Shown here: piece after piece, positions 11,001-22,668 of the stretch | Position numbering within the stretch: the first letter of the stretch is position 1 | Layout: each line of letters opens with the position of its first letter | Source of the DNA: Psococerastis gibbosa | Taxonomy: Eukaryota; Arthropoda; Insecta; Psocodea; Psocidae | Length of the DNA stretch: 64,000 nucleotides | Direction of reading: 5' to 3' | NCBI GenBank assembly: GCA_963971405.1 | Contig: OZ020492.1 | Coordinates: 12,078,151 to 12,142,150 of the forward strand | Translations under genes and position numbers: made by a program | Notes under the pieces: model-generated | Told to the model about the DNA's origin: nothing | The model's database searches: none | What the model saw: only the letters and a program-made list of their open reading frames with translations

Positions 11001-14000
11001 ACCTGTGAATCAAGACCGATTAGGAGCAGCATGAGGAAAAAGAGGCATGACCAAATGGGTGATCCCGGGAGCTGCAATACGGCTGAAGGATATGCCAAAA
11101 ACGCTAAACCAGGACCTGATGCTGCTACTTCGGAAACCGGTTTGTCTTGCTCGTGTGCCATGAAGCCGACGACAGAAAATATGACAAAGCCGGCGAACAT
11201 ACTTGTACTTGAATTAACGGCACATACAATCAATGCATCTCTGAAATTGTAAGAGTTACGTTGGCTAATACTTATGCGACAACTTATAGTACCAATTGCA
11301 ATGAGTTCTCTAACATTAATCTGCATATTCAGGGAAGTTAATTAATTCCTTACAAACATTTTCTACATTGGCACATTTCTAATAATTTAATCATTTTTTT
11401 AATTTTTTCTTCAATGCGCAGTATCCTTTCGGGTATTTTCACTGAATGGTAATGTGACGAGTTCTTGTTTTCGTCGTTATTGCTGCAGACACCGATACGA
11501 GTGGAGTTCTCAATATTCTCTCCATCCACGAGAAATATTTCTAAATCAGCGCGTGTGTAGTTGGTGCTGGTTATCGGTGCCTTATGTCGGTTTTTATGTT
11601 ATTAGTAGTTTTATAAATTGTGCTATGTTATGAGTTACTCACTTGTAGACGTTATTGGTAAACTTATTGTAACTTCCCAGTGCAACTAGTGTACCAAGAC
11701 CCAATCCATATGAGAAGAAAATTTGGGTAACAGCATCAATCCACACCTATTGATAAAAAGAGCGTAATAATTAGATCAAATAATACTATTTCCAATCTGA
11801 ACGTCCGCTCAGTTTTATCGAGCTATGTTCTTCAATTATGACAGCAAAAGAAAATTCGCTTAGTGATTCTACGTGAGGACCGATTTAAGGATAGTGATGA
11901 TATCCAGATCTACGTTTAAACATAGACCCCTTTCCATATCATCGTCCCTATTAGCCAGCGTCTTACCTCAGATTCTTTAAGTTTTGATAGATTAGGCATC
12001 ACGTAGAACTTGATTCCCTCCATAGCTCCCGGTAGAGTTATACCCCGTATTAGCAGAACCGTCAGAAGCACGTATGGGAAGAGGGCGGTGAAGTAGACTA
12101 CCTAAAATATTGCAAAAATGGAAAACAGATAATTTAGTTGAGTTTCTACAACTACTGAAGTTTCAAGTCTTAGGCATTCCCTTTGGTATCTCGTTGAAAT
12201 GGACAAGAACCGCACATGCGTTGCAGAAATCGTTCTAATTGATAACGTCTGAGATAATTGTATTAGTGGTTTTAGTGTGGGCTATATCTATCGTTGCTTG
12301 ACGATAATCACTTCTAAAAACATAGCAATATACTCTTAAGGTTAATCAAGGTTTTAACTAATTTCATGATATTGCTTAATCCAACTACTAAATTGTTTTG
12401 TTTATTATTTTAGTACCACATTAAAATGTTACCTTTCCGGTCCACTTGACTCCCTTCCATATGCAAAAGTAACACAGGATCCACACTAGTAGGAGAGTTC
12501 CGGCCAGTTCCCATCGAATTCCCCCCACGTACTCTATTCCTGGTGAGATCTGGAGAGCTCGACGCCTGAAAGCGTTACAGTTTTAACTAAGGAATCAATT
12601 CGCAAAAGAGAGTTTAGAGACAGCTTATGGAATCCGACGAAAATTTTCTCCTTTGCCGGCTTTTAGCTTAACCCACCTTCTTGAGCCTGCAATGTTATTG
12701 ATATATTCAATGGAAATATAACCAGTTCAGAGACGGGAAGTCCAATGCCGTTTAGGTCAGCAATGTGACGAAAGAAGAGTCAATGCAAGAATTCTGATTT
12801 TGGGGAATTAGCACTGTTCGTATACTCACTCCCAAAATTCCTTGACTGGGTCTGATATTTGCCGGGCGGTCAGGTTGTATGCGTTGACTTGGCATGTCTT
12901 GACGTAGCTGCTGTTGACGAACGCGTCCCAGCAGTTCAATTTCCTCCGGTCGTACGGGTTCACGCAAAATTGGGTGTTCCAGTAGTTGCTGCATGTTCTC
13001 CATGGGACGTCTAGGGAATACAAGGGATGGGTTATTGACGACAAAGTCTACACTCAACGGAGAGAGTTTGCTTATAAACCTATGCGGAATTTGTCTTGCT
13101 GATACTTAAAAACACTCATCGGTACTTATATTATATTATATTATAATTTTTAGGGTTCGTAAGTCTTCAACCCTCTCAACTTTAGTCTGTTGATGAAGCA
13201 ACTACTTGGCACTTAGTGTAACTACAACTACTAACGACAATTTGACATGTAAGGAGGCTCGTTATTAAATTTACCAACATTAAAGCAAACAGGGCAACCC
13301 AATATGAGATACCGCTGATTTGGCCAATTGTGAACACTGCTTTGGAGTAGGCGGGTAATGAGTGCTTTAATGAGACAAGTTTAGCCGAGCTTTCACATTT
13401 ATATTGCATTCCAGTCAGCTTAGTTTGGTGGAAAAGATTGGGTAATTGCTTGATCTTTAGAAAGAAGAAAGAAAGAAAATTGTCTTTATTTTCAATATAG
13501 GCGAATTTTGGGCCTTTCGGCCTACTCTTACAATTAACCCACCTTTGGTAAAAGGGTTCCCATTAGGGGGTCCTGGCGGTCCGCGAAGGGTGTCTAGGGG
13601 GTCCATGAAGCGTCATCACAAGGTCTGATTTTAGGTTCAACATTTCGAAAATGCGGATATGAATTTAACAGTTCTGTCGTGTTATTGAACTTTTTTAAAT
13701 TAATTAATTCACCTATAATTTAATTGAGAATTAATCTACTTGTTCCTTATGACAGTCTCGAATTTATCCCACGAATGTGCACTGTAGCATACGGCCCTTG
13801 GTAAAAAAAAACGCCTACAAGAAAAGTTATTGAAGTATAACTTAATTATAAGTAATAATAATAATAATAATAATAATAACGCTTAAATCTACGACAGTGA
13901 AAAAATAGTAAGAAAGCTATAATATTTCTCGCCTTCAATTTGCCTCATTTTGCTGCAAAATAATGTTTTCGTCTGTTAACTCATTAATTCTTTATTGAAA

Positions 14001-14950
14001 TTACATTATATAATACATTAGTTTAAAAAGTCGCGAGACGCTACATTTCGCACCAATATGTCCATTTCGTTTCCCCGGGGGAGACCCCAGGACCCCCTGT
14101 TGACGCCATTGAGGATTCGCACTAAGAAAAGTCTCAACAAAGGTAAAGTTTGATCCGTCCTTACTGAAATATTGACTTTTTGTTCTATTACTAAGGTGAC
14201 GAAGCGGAGATAGGGCTATAAAGCCCTCTCTTATACTCAACTAGGAAAGCCCGGGACCGCCTTCTTTAAATGCCCTCCGAAGCACGGCCAGAAAATGTAG
14301 CAAATGTGGGACTCCAGCCAACAATTCCTTATGGGTGAAAACCGGAGCTGTACCTTTTTATAATTTTCTGAGAAAAGGTTTGGCTATTCTTATTGAAAAG
14401 CGTCGTCAGTTGAACCAGCAACTCTGGTATCGAAACCTATTTGTCCTATTTTCATTGCTATGTGAACAGTTCGTTGTTGAATACAAAAATATTATTATGT
14501 ACCTGCTCTCATTGACATGAAGAAATAGAAGATTGCCCAAGCTAGAATGACAATGTAGTAGATGTTCATCCAGCATGACATGACTGCAGCAGCATAGCCG
14601 ATTCCTTTGAAGATGGGGGCAATCCGGAAAACCCCGAGGCCTCCAATCGTAAGCATCTGCCCCATGGCAAGCTCCATGAAGAACATGGGGATGCCAGCGA
14701 GGAAGAGTGTCAGGAAGTAGGGGATCAGAAATGCCCCTCCTCCGTTCTTGTAGCAGAGGTACGGAAACCGCCAGACATTGCCGAGACCGATAGCTAACCC
14801 CACTACGGACAGGATGAAATCTAGCTTGCTTCCCCAGGTCCCTCGTTCTGGAAGGTCCTCTACTTTCGCTTTCGGCTGGTTCTGAGGTGGATCCCCTGCG
14901 CAGGGCTTCAGCTCTAAGTGACGCTCGACCATCGCGGCACTCTCCGTCAT
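8098..14950 (-). CDS. SLC6 sodium- and chloride-dependent GABA transporter, ten coding exons
   Basis: Coding exons in transcript order: 14950-14503, 13010-12830, 12565-12433, 12101-11967, 11746-11643, 11240-11003, 10715-10584, 9338-9135, 8841-8674, 8178-8098. All junctions are GT-AG and phases join in frame, giving 1824 nt and 607 residues with stop TAA at 8098-8100. The family signature [20 protein letters not shown] (residues 51-70) marks TM1, where Na+ and substrate bind. Exon 2 encodes extracellular loop 2, with a Cys pair (C156, C165) and N-glycosylation sites N182 and N195. Later exons carry TM4-TM12, including [16 protein letters not shown], a [10 protein letters not shown] segment and a [11 protein letters not shown] segment. 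The protein reads like the arthropod GAT group, so its likely role is clearing GABA at the plasma membrane of neurons or glia. Exon 1 has an acceptor at 15007, so an upstream non-coding exon exists. Exact substrate is inferred from family resemblance. Confidence 0.93.
8903..9060 (-). mobile_element. SINE family A copy (in transporter intron)
   Basis: On the minus strand it reads as the family A consensus: a tRNA-like head with ggtagcgtgcttgta, then gagacgtgtc, a gaagtggtcaatcgg block and an attcattcaattc tail. It lies between transporter exons 8 and 9. The same family is at 17352, 17627, 33070, 38931 and 49709. Confidence 0.7.
9825..10048. mobile_element. MITE-like inverted repeat in transporter intron
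   Basis: Short complementary ends, TTTCCAATTCGCC at 9825 and GGCGAATTGGAAAA near 10034, bound a 220-bp segment with no convincing gene. Class not determined. Confidence 0.4.
10118..10263 (+). repeat. Dispersed repeat D, copy 1
   Basis: A block from 'aaagctgcagataacttggt' to 'ataatcaggaggtccact' shares most of its sequence with 25795-25975, including gtggttcggaatccactata. The ggttcggaatcc motif resembles a Pol III B box, so a SINE origin is possible. It explains most of the apparent ORF at 9884-10393, which is not a gene. Confidence 0.55.
13463..13530 (+). repeat. (GAAA)n-ended retroposon tail, copy 1
   Basis: A run of GAAA units followed by ttgtcttta..ttc..ataggcgaatttt. The reverse complement of the same arrangement is at about 26415-26470. 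It looks like the simple-repeat tail and 3' end of a retroposon family. Confidence 0.4.
13852..13880. repeat. (AAT)n microsatellite
   Basis: About nine AAT/TAA units in transporter intron 1. Confidence 0.85.
14163..14357 (-). mobile_element. SINE family B copy (degenerate)
   Basis: On the minus strand it carries the family B body: a ctttc-type head, a decayed B box, 'cggtcccgggc', and 'agagggctttatagccct' before an aatagaacaaaaag tail. It lies in the transporter intron between coding exons 1 and 2. Confidence 0.7.
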
Positions 14951-14980
14951 AATCCGGTTGGTTCGTTGTCTTGGGGAGGG

Positions 14981-14989
14981 TCACTTCAT
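14981..14989 (-). promoter_or_regulatory. Minimal upstream ORF (Met-Lys-stop) in transporter leader
   Basis: In the same exon as the transporter start, 30 nt upstream of its ATG, the minus strand reads ATGAAGTGA. A start-plus-one-codon uORF would be expected to reduce initiation at the main start. That it acts in vivo is inference. Confidence 0.5.
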
Positions 14990-15252
14990 GCCCCCCTGGC
15001 GCACTCCTGTAACAATATTTAAAAATTAAGCATAACTTTAGGAAACATGTTGGTATTCGCCTTGCAGCAAGATGGCAGGAGAGCAATTTGAATTATGGGC
15101 AGTTCTGCAGCATCTTATCAGCAAAACAATTCAAATGGAATTCTGTCAATTACCGAACGTTTTCGGTGGCATTGTAGTAGCTTCCTTGCACTTGTGGGAG
15201 TCTTTACACACCTTGACACCTTGCGATCGGAGATCTTTCGTAACTAAACCAA

Positions 15253-15301
15253 TGGCAGATCCACGGGGGAAGTCACGGGGATCATGACCACCCCCCCCCC
15301 C
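15253..15301. mobile_element. Half of a hAT-like poly-C element
   Basis: 'ggcagatccacggggg' and then a 14-base poly-C followed by taaatgag resemble one arm of the element at 37394-37603. No second arm was found. Confidence 0.35.
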
Positions 15302-15639
15302 CTAAATGAGTAAATTCATAAGATAGTTAAAATATTTTGTTACAACAACGATTTCTCGGGAGGGTGGGGGTATAGGCTGCACATACAACTTGTGAAAAAA
15401 TGAAGAAGTAAAAAATAAATGAGCTATTACGCTGATCAATAGCTTAGTAGTCAGTGGCTTGGTCGCGAGCTGTGAAGATAACAATTTAATTAAGATTTGC
15501 AAAGTTGTGAAATCCCAAATCATATAACTTCATCTATCTTTCACTATAAGAGAAATTTCTGTTTTAATATTTGTTTTACATTGTAGAAATTTATTTCAGT
15601 ACTAAAATGTCGGTACATAGAGTAGTACGAATGTGAATT

Positions 15640-15790
15640 TCCCGCGAAAGGTTGATTATTGGTTCGAGTCCCACGCTTGCTGCATTTTCAGGCCATGCAT
15701 GTAAAGCAGGTGGCCCTGGGTCTTCGTAGTTTAATGTAAGAGAGGGCTTTATAGCCCCAACTCTACTAATTTCAGTAATACAGAAAAAAA
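15640..15790 (+). mobile_element. SINE family B copy, 5' truncated
   Basis: It contains the B box 'ggttcgagtcc' followed by the family body and 'gagagggctttatagcccc', then a decayed tail. Most of the rest of 15007-17230 is AT-rich with no gene, apart from this copy, a family B fragment near 16805-16870 (-) and a poly-C tract at 16649. Confidence 0.65.
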
Positions 15791-17234
15791 ATGCATTATT
15801 AATTTATATCATTAACTTATTAAATCATTTGTTTTTCAAAACCACTTTATGCGGGAGCCAATTTTTTTTTAATGTTACCAGTTCATTTCAATTTTTCAGT
15901 TGTGAAAGCAGTAGGAAACATTTTGAAACAGTTTTATAGAAGACCAGAAAGTTTTAACTAATGTTGACAGCGCACTATAATAATTCATGTTACATCGCTT
16001 TCTTTAAGAACCCGCTACAATTAAGCAAAACCACTTTCATCCGGTTTTTTCAGCCTAATTATAACTACTTGCCGGAAATTAAAAACTCGTAAATTTAAGC
16101 AAGTCACATGCATATGGCTAATTATGGCTGATTGAATTATGCATCATATTGCATCGCTGGGTCCAAAGAGAGGAGCATAATGGCTGAAAAATTACATCAT
16201 TAAGTCCAAAAGTACCTTCGTATATGGTGTTTTTTGTACTTTATTTAGCGAAAATCTTTAACATGTCACAATTAAATATACTCAGTCTTTTAATTCAAAT
16301 GCAGGCTGCACTTTCCTAACCAGTCTTGCAACTACGATTCATACATTTGTTACATGGTACACAGCGTTGTAGATAGCATTTGCAGGCTGTAAAACTAAAC
16401 AATAATTTTTACCTAAAGATTTTACGACAATCTACTCGACAAAGCTTGATTAGTATCGGTAGAGAGTACTCCATGACCAGTGCATGGCGGTGCCCATCTA
16501 CTGAAAGGAATTGAGGGGGATTGTGGTTTCTGGAAGAGGAAGACGCTATCGAGAAAGATCCAGGCGGATTTGGACCAACTTGCGCTCACAAACTAAAGGA
16601 CTCCCTAAACAGAGGGCTGTAGAGGCACCAATGCCGTACCGCTGACACCCCCCCCCCCCCTCCCTAGGGGATAAGACGCGGGAAAAATAAAGTAAAAAGG
16701 AAGTTATTGTCCATGCTATGGTTGGAATACCCAAAATATAGTGAAGCAAAGCTTAAAAAAAGGTATTATGCAACACAAAAAATACTCTAGGCTGATTTAT
16801 ACAACCTCTTCGAATCAAGACCTGAAAATGTGAGAAATGTGGGACATGAACAATTGGTCTTTCGGGTGAAAGTCCCGACCACCAGTGACGAAACTAACTA
16901 TGGGCAAGCCTGTGCGGTGTCCTGGGACTTGAGTGTCCCGAAATCAGTGTTGATCTTCTTCATTAATAATTTAAAAATTTAGGGGGATTTGTAGGGGTCC
17001 CATTTTAAAAACCTTAAGGCGCAAGCGCTTTCATAGACTCGCCACTGCATACCACTTTACTTCCCATTATGTAGACTAAATGTGAAATAGATTTTCCGAT
17101 AGATATAGATTGTAGATTGTACGCTACTCACCAGACAACACTCCCAAACTAACTGGACTGTGAATTGCCGCGGCAGGATGTAAGCAATGAGCGATCACAC
17201 TCTCTATTGCAGAACGCTAGGGTATCGCCCGGAT

Positions 17235-17790
17235 ATACCGTCATATGAATACTATTACCAGGCCCCCCACAAACAATTAAGGCGAGGATGCGGTGTACGG
17301 TTCTTTAAAAGGGAAGATGCGCCATTTTAAAAACCATTTCCCGCCAATATGTTCCGTGGCATGGTGGTAGCGTGCTCGTTCGCAAGTCTCACCAATACAC
17401 CGTGCGATCAGACCTATCGTAAATAGGTAGAAGTATTTTGTTACTTCTTATTAATGAGGTGGCTGAAGAGTTCAATCGGATACGTTCATTAAATTGTTTT
17501 CTGACGGATAATACCGTCATATGAATACTATTACCAGGCCCCCCCACATACAATTATGGCGAGGATGCGGTGTGCGGTTCTCTAAAAGGGAAGATGCGCC
17601 ATTTTAAAAACCATTTCCCGCCAATGTTTTCCGTGGCGTGGTGGTAGCGTGCTCGTACTTGGGCAAATCTCACCAGTACACTATGCGATCTGACATGTCG
17701 TAAATCGGTAGAAGAATTTTGTTACTTCTTAATGAGTTGGCTGAAGAGTTCAATCGGATACATTCATTAATTTGTTTTTTATGCGATTAA
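17235..17790 (+). repeat. 275-bp tandem duplication carrying SINE A
   Basis: 'ataccgtcatatgaatacta' occurs at 17236 and 17511 and both copies continue colinearly through 'aagatgcgccattttaaaaa' and a full family A SINE. The copies differ at scattered bases and small indels, so the duplication is not very recent. Confidence 0.75.
17352..17502 (+). mobile_element. SINE family A copy
   Basis: tRNA-like head 'ggcatggtggtagcgtgctc' followed by the family body and 'caatcggatacgttcatt'. Confidence 0.7.
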
Positions 17791-17796
17791 GAGCAA
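17627..17796 (+). mobile_element. SINE family A copy
   Basis: Second copy, inside the tandem duplication; head 'ggcgtggtggtagcgtgctc', tail 'atgcgattaagagc'. Confidence 0.7.
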
Positions 17797-17947
17797 CACC
17801 ACCGAATTCTTTGGGCTTTTGCGAAGCGAAAGCTTACTTAGATTCCCAGGATCTCGTTTATCCCGACGTTTGCTCTCCTCCAGACACCGTTCGTTGGTTC
17901 ACTATACTAGTACGATGGATCTTTCAAAAATACTCGTAGATTCCAGG

Positions 17948-18085
17948 TATCAGCTATAGCGATTGTTTTTAATCTTAACCTGGGATTAAAAATGTAAGCA
18001 AGATAATTTTACAATGGAAAATGCTATTCAAAATTGTTTTGTTTACATTTTAACCCCAGGAATAAGTTAATATTAAACAGCATAG
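17948..18085. mobile_element. Foldback MITE, family F, degenerate copy
   Basis: The inner part (ttaaaaatgtaagcaagata through tttgtttacattttaa) closely matches the better preserved copy at 23040-23212. Its outer arms have diverged. Confidence 0.6.
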
Positions 18086-18812
18086 TAGGCACGCAGGGGC
18101 AGTTATCACCGATGCTTCGGCACCATATGTTGCGGTGGGACTTAAGATCCTCCATTGAGAAGATGAAAAGTTCTCAATGGATGTCTAGATTTATTTCTTA
18201 CAGACAAGTTGCGGCTAAAGTTTGGGACAGAAGGCCCATACTAATTTTAATAAACTGTTTTTCTGTGTGGTGAAATGAATGAAAAATAAATAAAATGTGA
18301 ATTTCCTTTGTTGCCAGGGCTATTCAGTATAAATCCGCAAACAAAGGAATTTTCAATGATAGTATGATAATACAATAATATGAAAACTTAAATGCGAACT
18401 ATTTTCTCCTTTGCTGCAATGCAATACAATACAACACTACAACACAATCTTTATAATCATTGTATTAATAATCATTTATTTCCCAAATAGTAGGCCTACA
18501 ATACATGTGTGTATGTTCAGCAATGATGATTGGGATCCCTCACTAGGCGTGCTTTTTTAGTGAAGTGGAAGTGAGGTGCAGCCAATAATTACAATACAAA
18601 GTAGAAACAGTAAAAAATCTTACATTACCACTTTTTTTAAATCACCATAACAATTTGTGGGTGGCGATGAGAAGTGAGATGTCATATTTACCTTTGCTTT
18701 GCATCGAAGGTAAGCTTATAAGAAGATCAAGTTATGGGCAAACACTAATTATTGTAGCGAGTTCAATTTACGAACCAACTGCGGGGGATTAGTGGATACT
18801 GTCGTTGTCATC

Positions 18813-19005
18813 TCTCTATATAAAAATGAATCCATATTTCCCTTGGTCACGCCATCACGCGTGAACGGCTGGACCGATTTCACTATTTTTGTTGTTGTTG
18901 TGTTTGTTATTGTCAGGAGAAGGTTCTTATGACAGAAAAAATTTAAGAAATTGCGCGGAAAATTCGAAAATTCTGGAAATTGAAGACGTGTCATGCGAGC
19001 CCCGC
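18813..19005 (+). mobile_element. Helitron-like fragment
   Basis: It begins TCTATATAAAAATGAATCC and continues with a 'cacgcgtgaacggctggacc' segment followed by gatttcac. This combination is typical of 5' ends of arthropod non-autonomous Helitrons. A clean CTAG 3' end is not seen. Confidence 0.45.
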
Positions 19006-19642
19006 TTGTTATTTATACAAGGCGTGATTGATATGACATAAAGATGAGGTTTTCTGCCCAAGAGGCCTTTTCCTTCTCCCTATTCTGTACAAAACACCGT
19101 TAAGCTATCCTATATCAAGACAAGGGTCTAAATGACTTCGGGCAGACTCTTTGTCCTTCCTTTCTGATTTTCGGGAGGTGGCACTGGTACTCGAAACCAG
19201 CTGGTTCGTTGCCGGGTCAGCCATTTCTGAAGCGAGGTTGGGGGTCCATTAAAAAAAATCTTGTTCACTTTTGCAGTAAGCCTGTTTACGAGGCTACATG
19301 CACTGGCTTCGTGCGTCATTTCAATGTTTACAATTTTCATTCATGCAAAAAAACATATTTTATTATTATTATTAACCAATAAGTTACTTGTACCTTATAT
19401 AGCATATTTCATATGTTGCAACTGTCAAGTAGCCTATAAGAGTACTGTAGTTCCACTGTAAATAATTGTCCTTGGGTTAAATTTCGGCTGCTACGATTTT
19501 CCCTTGCCTAATGCACGTGATTGATCTATGGAACGTTTGCATAGTCAAGAGCGGGCAGACCCATCTGCGAGTAATATTGCACAGCATGGCTGGTAGGTTC
19601 ATTAGAGTGGGGCACGGATTATCGACAAATACTTCAAACAAA

Positions 19643-19953
19643 TTTGAAAAAGCAACCCGCCCGGTTTTGTTACTCCATTTAGCACCTCAGACAGTGAAGC
19701 ATACCAAAAGTTAGAAAGCATCGATAGAAACGCTCCACAGAAAAATAATGTTTTAGTATTTTTTCATGTAAATTGAAGATTTTTTCGTTTTTGCGAACTA
19801 TCAAGGAGGAAGCGACACAGTTTTTTTTTAGATTGATAACCACTACGATATGTGATTTGAAAAAAATAGTTGGAGCCGTTTTTTAGAAATATTTTTTGCA
19901 GATTAGTTTTTCGAGGGTTTAACCGTCAAAATTAAGTTAGCCCCAAATAACAA
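19643..19953 (-). repeat. 850-bp dispersed repeat, partial copy
   Basis: It matches the inner half of the repeat (from the region downstream of the poly-C to the 'ttaagttagcccc' block) and directly precedes a complete copy. Confidence 0.6.
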
Positions 19954-20801
19954 GAACCGGTTCGAGTTTACTCGAACATGCTTTCCAATTTATCAAAATT
20001 AGTAGATAGAGAAAATGAGTAATTTCATGGTAAATAATTTTCCTATGGTTAAATTTCCGGTATCTCGGGGGGGGGGGGGGTTGTCCACCTGACGTCACTG
20101 GTGGTGAGGTAAATTCTAGATAGGTCAGACCAACACATTACCACACAGCAATACTGGCAATGCATTTGAGCGTGAAATTTCTATTATTTTTTCAAAAAAA
20201 AAAACATTTTTTTGTACAAAACCAAATACTTTTTTGGGAAAGCAACCTGTACGGTTTCGTTACTCAAATTAACACCTAAAACATACCTGAAGGTAGAAAT
20301 CATCGATAGGAAGGTTTCACAGAAAAATTATTTTTTAGTCATTTTTCATTAAAATTTAGATATTTTTATTTTTTTTACCCCCAGAAGCAAACTATCAAGG
20401 GGCAAGGGACCCCCCGCATTTTGTTAACATTAGTAACGACTACAATATATGTGAATTTAAAAGAAATCGTTGGAGCGGTTTTTGGGAAATAATTTTTTTT
20501 GGACGTTTTTTCGAAGTTTTTTGAAAATAAAAACCCCCCAAATTGAGTTAGCCCAAATTAAAAAAAATGGTCCTGAGGTATGATTTTTGTGAACCTACGT
20601 GCCGAATTTCATCAAAATCGACTGAGTAGTTTGCCCGGATATCGACGAACAGGCAGACAGACAGACAGACAGACAGACATTTCGTAAAACCCACTTTTTT
20701 GGGTTCCTGGGACCTTAAAACGTGTATATCCGTTGAAATTTCGGAATCGACAATTTCGACCATCACAAAGCTTTCCTTATACTACGTATAAATTGGAAAG
20801 C
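19954..20801 (-). repeat. 850-bp dispersed repeat, full-length copy
   Basis: Both ends are present: GAACCGGTTCGAGTTTACTC on the left and ACGTATAAATTGGAAAGC on the right. The GACA tract is at 20652-20678 and the poly-G tract at 20067. Confidence 0.8.
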
Positions 20802-20989
20802 AAAAATTGTCTGCTATGCTTTTTGTAAACCGGCATGCCGAATTTCATCAAAATCCATCAAGTAGTTAGTCCAAAAATCGACTGACTACAGATATTTCGT
20901 AAAAATCATAAAACTAATGTCCTTTCCCTCCTATGAGAACTCTACCCAAATCTACCAAACAACAACATACTTTATTTTACATTTTCTAC

Positions 20990-21095
20990 ATTTTCTGGCC
21001 ATGTTTCGGAGGGCATCTAAAGCAGGCGGTCCTTTACAGCCCCAACTCCGCTAGGTTGGCTTAGTAATAGAACAAAAAGTTAATATTTGTTTTTT
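20990..21095 (+). mobile_element. SINE family B copy, 5' truncated
   Basis: 'cattttctggccatgtttcg' through 'ccgctaggttggcttagtaa' and the aatagaacaaaaag tail. Confidence 0.65.
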
Positions 21096-21585
21096 TAACA
21101 ACAACATCCACTTCCGTTGGTAATCTACACAAGATGGATGAATTATGTGGTGAATGCAAGAAGTGTCAAACCGCCCCCCTCCCCCTCCTCCATCCATCAT
21201 GGGAATGCGATGCCCCGTACTGAATTGGCGCCTTCTTATGCATGATATTTCAATATTGAAGCTGTGTTAAAAAGATTCGCATTGAATAGCTCCTCATGGC
21301 CTCTGACAGCCAACACTCACGTAAAGGCGACAGAAAATGCAACAGTGAAAAGAGCTAGAAAAACTGATTGAAAGCTCTATAGCGTGTAGGAAAACGTGAC
21401 ATAAACGCGAAAAATGCCTACTCAGACATCTCTTATTTACTTTCGATACATGATCCAGATGGGGGAGCCATACAATATACAAATTCAAAATGCAATTTTT
21501 TCAAATTGCAGAGGTTCTCAGGTGTGTCCATTAGGATTTCATGCAGTCTATTACTATCACACTTTGTATGAAAATTTGTCATATC

Positions 21586-21771
21586 CAAGGGCGGATTTTG
21601 CCTCCAATTTAGGGGGGGGGGTCAGCGAGCAGGTTCAGTGGATTATAACATTAAAAAACATAATTATTTTTAATTCCCACTGTAAACCCATTGTTATCTA
21701 GTGTAAGGTAATTTATTTGGGGGGGGGGGGGGTCCGGACTCACTGATCCCCCCCTCTAAAATCCGCCCTTG
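21586..21771. mobile_element. hAT-like MITE with poly-G arms
   Basis: Ends CAAGGGCGGATTTTG and its complement AAAATCCGCCCTTG. Runs of G lie at 21613-21621 and 21719-21732, inside both arms. Confidence 0.65.
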
Positions 21772-21918
21772 GTTTCCATCAAAAGACAGGAATTGCTCCC
21801 TAAGAACCACTCCCACCATGTTTTGAAAACATAAAAAGTCAAAATTCAACATATTTTGGGTAAAAATGTTGGCCCAATAAGTTTTACTTTTACATGAAAA
21901 CTTACACACACAGCCCGT

Positions 21919-22445
21919 GACACCAGACTAGCAGAAGATCGTTGCCTCATAATACCACAATTCAAAACGTCGCTATTTAAACACTCCCATACATATATTT
22001 CAATAAAGGTCTATAACTCCATCCTTTTATCAATTAAAAAAGCCCCAAGTCTCAATATATACAAGTCCCTTATAAGGAAGTCTATTAAAATTATCATGCG
22101 AAATTACCTGTCCTGAATTGCCTTGCTAAAAAGTTAATGTTGAAAGTTAGTGTTCATTTTAAAATTCATTTTATTATATTATATTTTATTTTTGTATTTT
22201 AATAACTTTAATAATGTTAATAATTTAAATAGGTACGTTGTTTTTAATAACACAACCTGAAGTTAATTGTTTTGTAACACAATTTTAAAAGAATTTATTT
22301 TGTATTGTAGATTAAGTTTTAATATAAATGTTATCTATTAGGTCGAGGGGCCCATCACGGGAATTCCCAAAGGTGCCCCTCTGAACCACTAATGAAATGT
22401 ATGTAGAATGCATTCCTCGATAAATAAAATTTACTTTACTTTACT
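21919..22445 (+). mobile_element. Non-LTR retrotransposon 3' end
   Basis: Frame +1 from about 21926 reads as the C-terminal tail of a LINE reverse-transcriptase polyprotein, with FKTSLFKHSHTYISIKVYNS and a following LNIYKSLIRKSI segment. A 3' UTR containing ggggcccatcacggg follows, with a (TTTAC)n tail at 22431-22449. The same tail and 3' UTR motif recur in reverse at 47100-47225, so both belong to one family. 5' truncated. Confidence 0.7.
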
Positions 22446-22668
22446 TTACGTACAACCGCACCAAAGCTGCTACGGTCATGTGCGAATTGAGGGCCATAGA
22501 GAGGGTGGGCAGTTCAGGTCAAATTAGCAGCCTAAAAAAACATGCGCGAAATAGTGAGGCTTTGCTCATTTTATCAGCAGTAAAGTTTAGTTAACTTATT
22601 CATATCTGTATATGACTGCCAACAGGGGCCAGAATGTTGATCGGCCAAAATAGCGTCATCAGTCTTTA

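Noticed and set aside
14406..15086. 226-codon minus-strand ORF over the first transporter exon
   Set aside because: It is a different frame of the real SLC6 exon; the transporter frame fits a known family and splices in frame with nine further exons.
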